Below are positions 61,401-64,000 of a DNA stretch of 64,000 nucleotides, one piece after another. The stretch covers positions 186,001 through 250,000 of the forward strand of contig NW_022148237.1 in NCBI RefSeq assembly GCF_901933205.1, read 5' to 3'. The number at the start of each line of letters is the position of its first letter. Position 1 is the first letter of the stretch. The stretch is from Camarhynchus parvulus (Eukaryota > Chordata > Aves > Passeriformes > Thraupidae). The notes beneath the pieces are model-generated. The model was not told the origin of the DNA. It made no database searches and was given only the letters and a program-made list of their open reading frames with translations. Made by a program: the position numbers and the translations under genes.

Positions 61401-62734
61401 TTCTCCCTGTTTTGGGGTGAATTCTCCCCGTTTTGTGCTAACCCCCCCATTCTGGGGTGAATTCTCCCCGTTTGGGGCCGCAGGAGCCGGTGACGGTGCT
61501 GGGGCAGATCGGCTGCGATGGGAACGGGAAGCTGAACCCCAAATCCGTGCTGCTGGTGGGGGACAGGGAGCACTCGGGGGGGGCCCAGGTGCCCCTGGAC
61601 CTCTCAGAGCTTCCAGAATATTCCCTGTTCCCAGGACAGGTGAGCCTTTGGCGGGGATCCCCCTTTTCCCCAATTTCCCCCCCTTTTTCCCCAATCCCTG
61701 CTCCTTTTCCCCATTTCTTCCCAATCCCTGCCCCTTTTTCCCAATTTCTCCCCTTTTTCCCCAATCCCTGCCCCTTTCTCCCCATTTTCCCCCCAATTCT
61801 CACCCCTTTTCCTCGATCCCTGCCCCTTTTCCCCAATTTCCCACCCTTTTTCCCCATTTTCTCCCCAGTTCTCACCCTTTTTCCCAATCTCCCCCCTTTT
61901 TCCCCCAATCCCGCAGGTGGTGGCCCTGGAAGGCACCAACAGCACGGGCAGGAGGATGGTGGTGACCAAACTCTACGAGGTGAGCCCGAATTTGGGGGCA
62001 TTTGGGGTGGAATTGGGGGATTTGGGGTGGAATTGGGGGATTTGGGGTGGAATTGGGGTTTGGGGTGGAATTGGAGGATTTGGGGTGGATTTGGGGGGAT
62101 TTGGGGTGGAATTGGGGTGGAATTGGGGCGTTTGGGGTGGAATTGGAGGATTTGGGGTAGAACTGGGGGATTTGGGGCGTTTGGGGTGGATTTGGGGCGT
62201 TTGGGGGTGGATTTGGGGCGTTTGGGGTGGATTTGGGGCGTTTGGGGTGGATTTGGGACGTTTGGGGTGGATTTGGGGCGTTTGGGGTGGAATTGGGGGG
62301 ATTTGGGGTGGATTTGGGGTGGATTTGGGGCGTTTGGGGTGGATTTGGGGCATTTGGGGTGGATTTGGGGTGGATTTGGGACATTTGGGGTGGATTTGGG
62401 GCGTTTGGGGTGGATTTGGGGCGTTTGGGGTGGATTTGGGGTGGATTTGGGGCATTTGGGGTGGATTTGGGGCATTTGGGGTGGATTTGGGGCATTTGGG
62501 GTGGATTTGGGGCGTTTGGGGTGGATTTGGGGTGGATTTGGGGCGTTTGGGGTGGATTTGGGACATTTGGGGTGGATTTGGGGTGGATTTGGGGCGTTTG
62601 GGGTGGATTTGGTGTTTGTTTCAAAGGGGTTTAATTTGGGGTGGATTTGGGGTGGATTTGGGGCATTTTTGGCCATTCCTGCCTTTCCCAGGGGGTCCCT
62701 CTGCCCTTCCACAGCCCCACGGAGCCCATGGCAG
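58423..62734 (+). CDS. POLA2: POLA2, DNA polymerase alpha subunit B, N-terminal part (3' end outside window)
   Basis: Regulatory B subunit of the DNA polymerase alpha-primase complex. Exons: 58423-58540, 58956-59083, 59160-59245, 59475-59529, 59609-59715, 60316-60507, 60838-60926, 61484-61639, 61917-61979, 62692-62734, covering about 345 residues; the rest lies past base 64000. Recognised in order: the N-terminal helical domain (LVELCLSHGLGPVALANELL, LDAFEHE), the linker with YTTPSKGS, STPETPRAKR and SVTPSQKYS, MFQKVLDVRE, the OB-fold (EPVTVLGQIGCDGNGKLNPK, EYSLFPGQVVALEG) and GVPLPF. Start is the first ATG in good context (GGCCATGG). Exon 60316-60507 is 192 nt, but both neighbours require 191 modulo 3. 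The reading before and after a G8 run at 60345-60352 is in different frames, so one extra G is present relative to a functional gene. Confidence 0.95.
60345..60352 (+). other. POLA2: G8 run with +1 frameshift in POLA2 exon 6
   Basis: Upstream frame gives TPSQKYSGR. The frame that gives KPYKFMFQKVLDVRE and joins correctly to exon 60838-60926 is offset by one. Removing one G from this run reconciles both. Confidence 0.8.
60550..60830. repeat. 50-bp GGGGTCACTGCAGGGTCAGG minisatellite
   Basis: Six units of 46-62 bp (TCAGGGGTCACTGCAGGGTC plus AGGGGGTGTTTGGTGACCCC) in POLA2 intron 6. Confidence 0.92.
60955..61480. repeat. CCCCGTTTTGGGGTGAATTCT array
   Basis: 20-45 bp units (ATTCTGGGGTGAATTCTCCC, CCGTTTTGTGCTAACCCCCC) in POLA2 intron 7, running up to the acceptor at 61481-61483. 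A pyrimidine array (CCCTTTTTCCCCAATCCCTG) fills the next intron, 61655-61910. Confidence 0.9.
61985..62670. repeat. 18-bp GGGGTGGATTTGGGGCGTTT minisatellite
   Basis: About 38 units of 17-20 bp (TTTGGGGTGGATTTGGGGCG) in POLA2 intron 9. The 250-445 residue open frames across it on both strands are artefacts. Confidence 0.95.
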
Positions 62735-62739
62735 GTGAG

Positions 62740-64000
62740 CCCTTTCTGTCCCCAAATCCCCTTTTTCTCCCCCAAATCCTTTTCTTTCCGTGCCCCAAAT
62801 CCTCGGTTTTGTCCCCAAAGTTCCCTTTGGATTCCCTCTCCCCTTTTCCTTCCCCCTCCCTGTCCCCAAATCCCCCAACTACCCCAAATCCCCTTTTCCC
62901 CTCAAAAACTCCTTATTCCCCCCCAAACCCCCATTTTGAGATCCCAAATTTCGCTTTTTATCCCTAAATCCCCATTTTTTCCCCCCAAACCCCATTTTTT
63001 CTCCCCAAATCCCCTTTTTTCCCCAAAACCTCTTTTTTTCCCCCAAAACCCCCATTTTTCCCCCCAAAAACCTCATTTTTTCTCCCAGAATCCCCTTTTC
63101 TTTTCTCCCTACCCCCCGATCTTTCCTCCCCAAACCCCAATTTTTTCCCCAAAAAAACCCTTTTTCCCCCCAAAACCCCATTTTTCCCCAAAAACCCAAT
63201 TTTTTCCTCCCCAAAAAACCCCAATTTTTTCCTCCCCAAACCCCAATTTTTTCCTCCCCAAACCCCAATTTTTTCCCCTAAAACCCCAATTTTTTCCCCA
63301 AAAAACCCCATTTTTTTTTCCTCCCCAAACCCCAATTTTTCCCCAAAAAATCCCATTTTTTTCCTCCCCAAACCCCCATTTTTTCCCCAAAAAAACCCCT
63401 TTTTTTTTCTCCCCAAACCCCAATTTTTTCCCCAAAAACCCCAATTTTTTCCCCAAAAACCCCAATTTTTTCCCCAAAAACCCCAATTTTTCCCCAAAAA
63501 CCCCAATTTTTTCCCAAAACCCCAATTTTTTCCCAATTTTTCCCAAACCCCAATTTTTCCCCAAAAACCCCAATTTTTTCCCCAAAAAAACCCCAATTTT
63601 TCCCCAAAAAACCCAATTTTTCCCCAAAAAACCCCAATTTTTTCCCCAAAAAACCCCAATTTTTTCCCCCCCAAAAACCCCAATTTTTCCCCAAAAACCC
63701 CATTTTTTCCCCAAAAACCCCAATTTTTCCCCCAAAAAGCCACAATTTTTTCCCCAAAAACCCCAATTTTTTCCCCAAAAAAACCCAATTTTTTCCCCAA
63801 AAACCCCATTTTTTTTTTCCCCAAAAAACCCAATTTTTCCCCCCAAACCCCATTTTTTTTCCCTAAAACCCCAATTTTTTCCCCAAAAACCCAATTTTTC
63901 CCCAAAAAACCCCAATTTTTTTCCTCCCCAAAACCCCAATTTTTTCCCCAAAAACCCCCAATTTTCCCCCAAAAAACCCCATTTTTTCCACTTTTTCCTC
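62740..64000. repeat. CCCCAAAAACCCCAATTTTTT array to window edge
   Basis: After 230 bp of CCCCAAATCCCC-type sequence, 19-22 bp units (TTTTTTCCCCAAAAACCCCA) run from about 62970 to the end of the window in POLA2 intron 10. About 45 units are visible and the array continues. Confidence 0.95.

Noticed and set aside
61438..62775. 445-residue Pro/Asn/His-rich minus-strand open frame
   Set aside because: Antisense of the 18-bp POLA2 intron 9 array, crossing three POLA2 exons.

Overview
The window is eukaryotic and almost certainly avian. It looks like part of a GC-rich, repeat-choked 'dot' microchromosome. The evidence is compact vertebrate genes with canonical GT-AG introns, CpG-island promoters, a CR1-like LINE fragment, and introns that are nearly all filled with their own private tandem repeat. 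The gene order FAU / MRPL49 / SYVN1 / (SPDYC) / CAPN1 / POLA2 is that of human 11q13.1. HNRNPUL2 and a U2 snRNA gene correspond to nearby 11q12.3. No prokaryotic, viral or CRISPR feature is present.

Layout. 1-11320 (minus): HNRNPUL2, from its SAP-domain start through the P-loop exons, with the 3' end outside the window. 12603-12790 (minus): a U2 snRNA gene with 3' box and octamer-type upstream elements, followed by GC-box/octamer-rich DNA and a 60-bp minisatellite. 14342-15031 (minus): FAU (ubiquitin-like FUBI fused to ribosomal protein eS30), sharing a CRE-containing bidirectional promoter with MRPL49 (16189-17416, plus). 18187-30117 (minus): a complete 14-exon PRPF39 paralogue, tail-to-tail with MRPL49. 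32136-43840 (minus): SYVN1/HRD1, with a non-coding first exon near 45370. 46606-46811 (plus): two short exons that look like a decayed Speedy (SPDYC) gene. 50777-57283 (plus): CAPN1, 21 coding exons, 715 codons. 58423-62734 (plus): the first ten exons of POLA2, running off the right edge.

The genes are housekeeping neighbours rather than a pathway: RNA processing (HNRNPUL2, U2, PRPF39-like), translation (FAU, MRPL49), ER-associated degradation (SYVN1), proteolysis (CAPN1) and DNA replication (POLA2).

The most unusual features are structural. In at least eight places the edge of an exon, with its splice site, has been copied repeatedly into the adjacent intron. The clearest case is PRPF39-like, where the first 93 nt of a HAT-repeat exon recurs up to six times and one copy is a phase-symmetric cassette candidate. 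CAPN1 (in-frame TGA at Trp187), SYVN1 (+1 in the RING exon) and POLA2 (+1 in a G8 run) each carry one single-base coding lesion, and HNRNPUL2 has lost the middle of its SPRY domain. These could be assembly errors in difficult DNA or real defects; the window alone cannot separate the two. Exon limits were placed by hand from splice consensus, reading phase and remembered vertebrate homologues.
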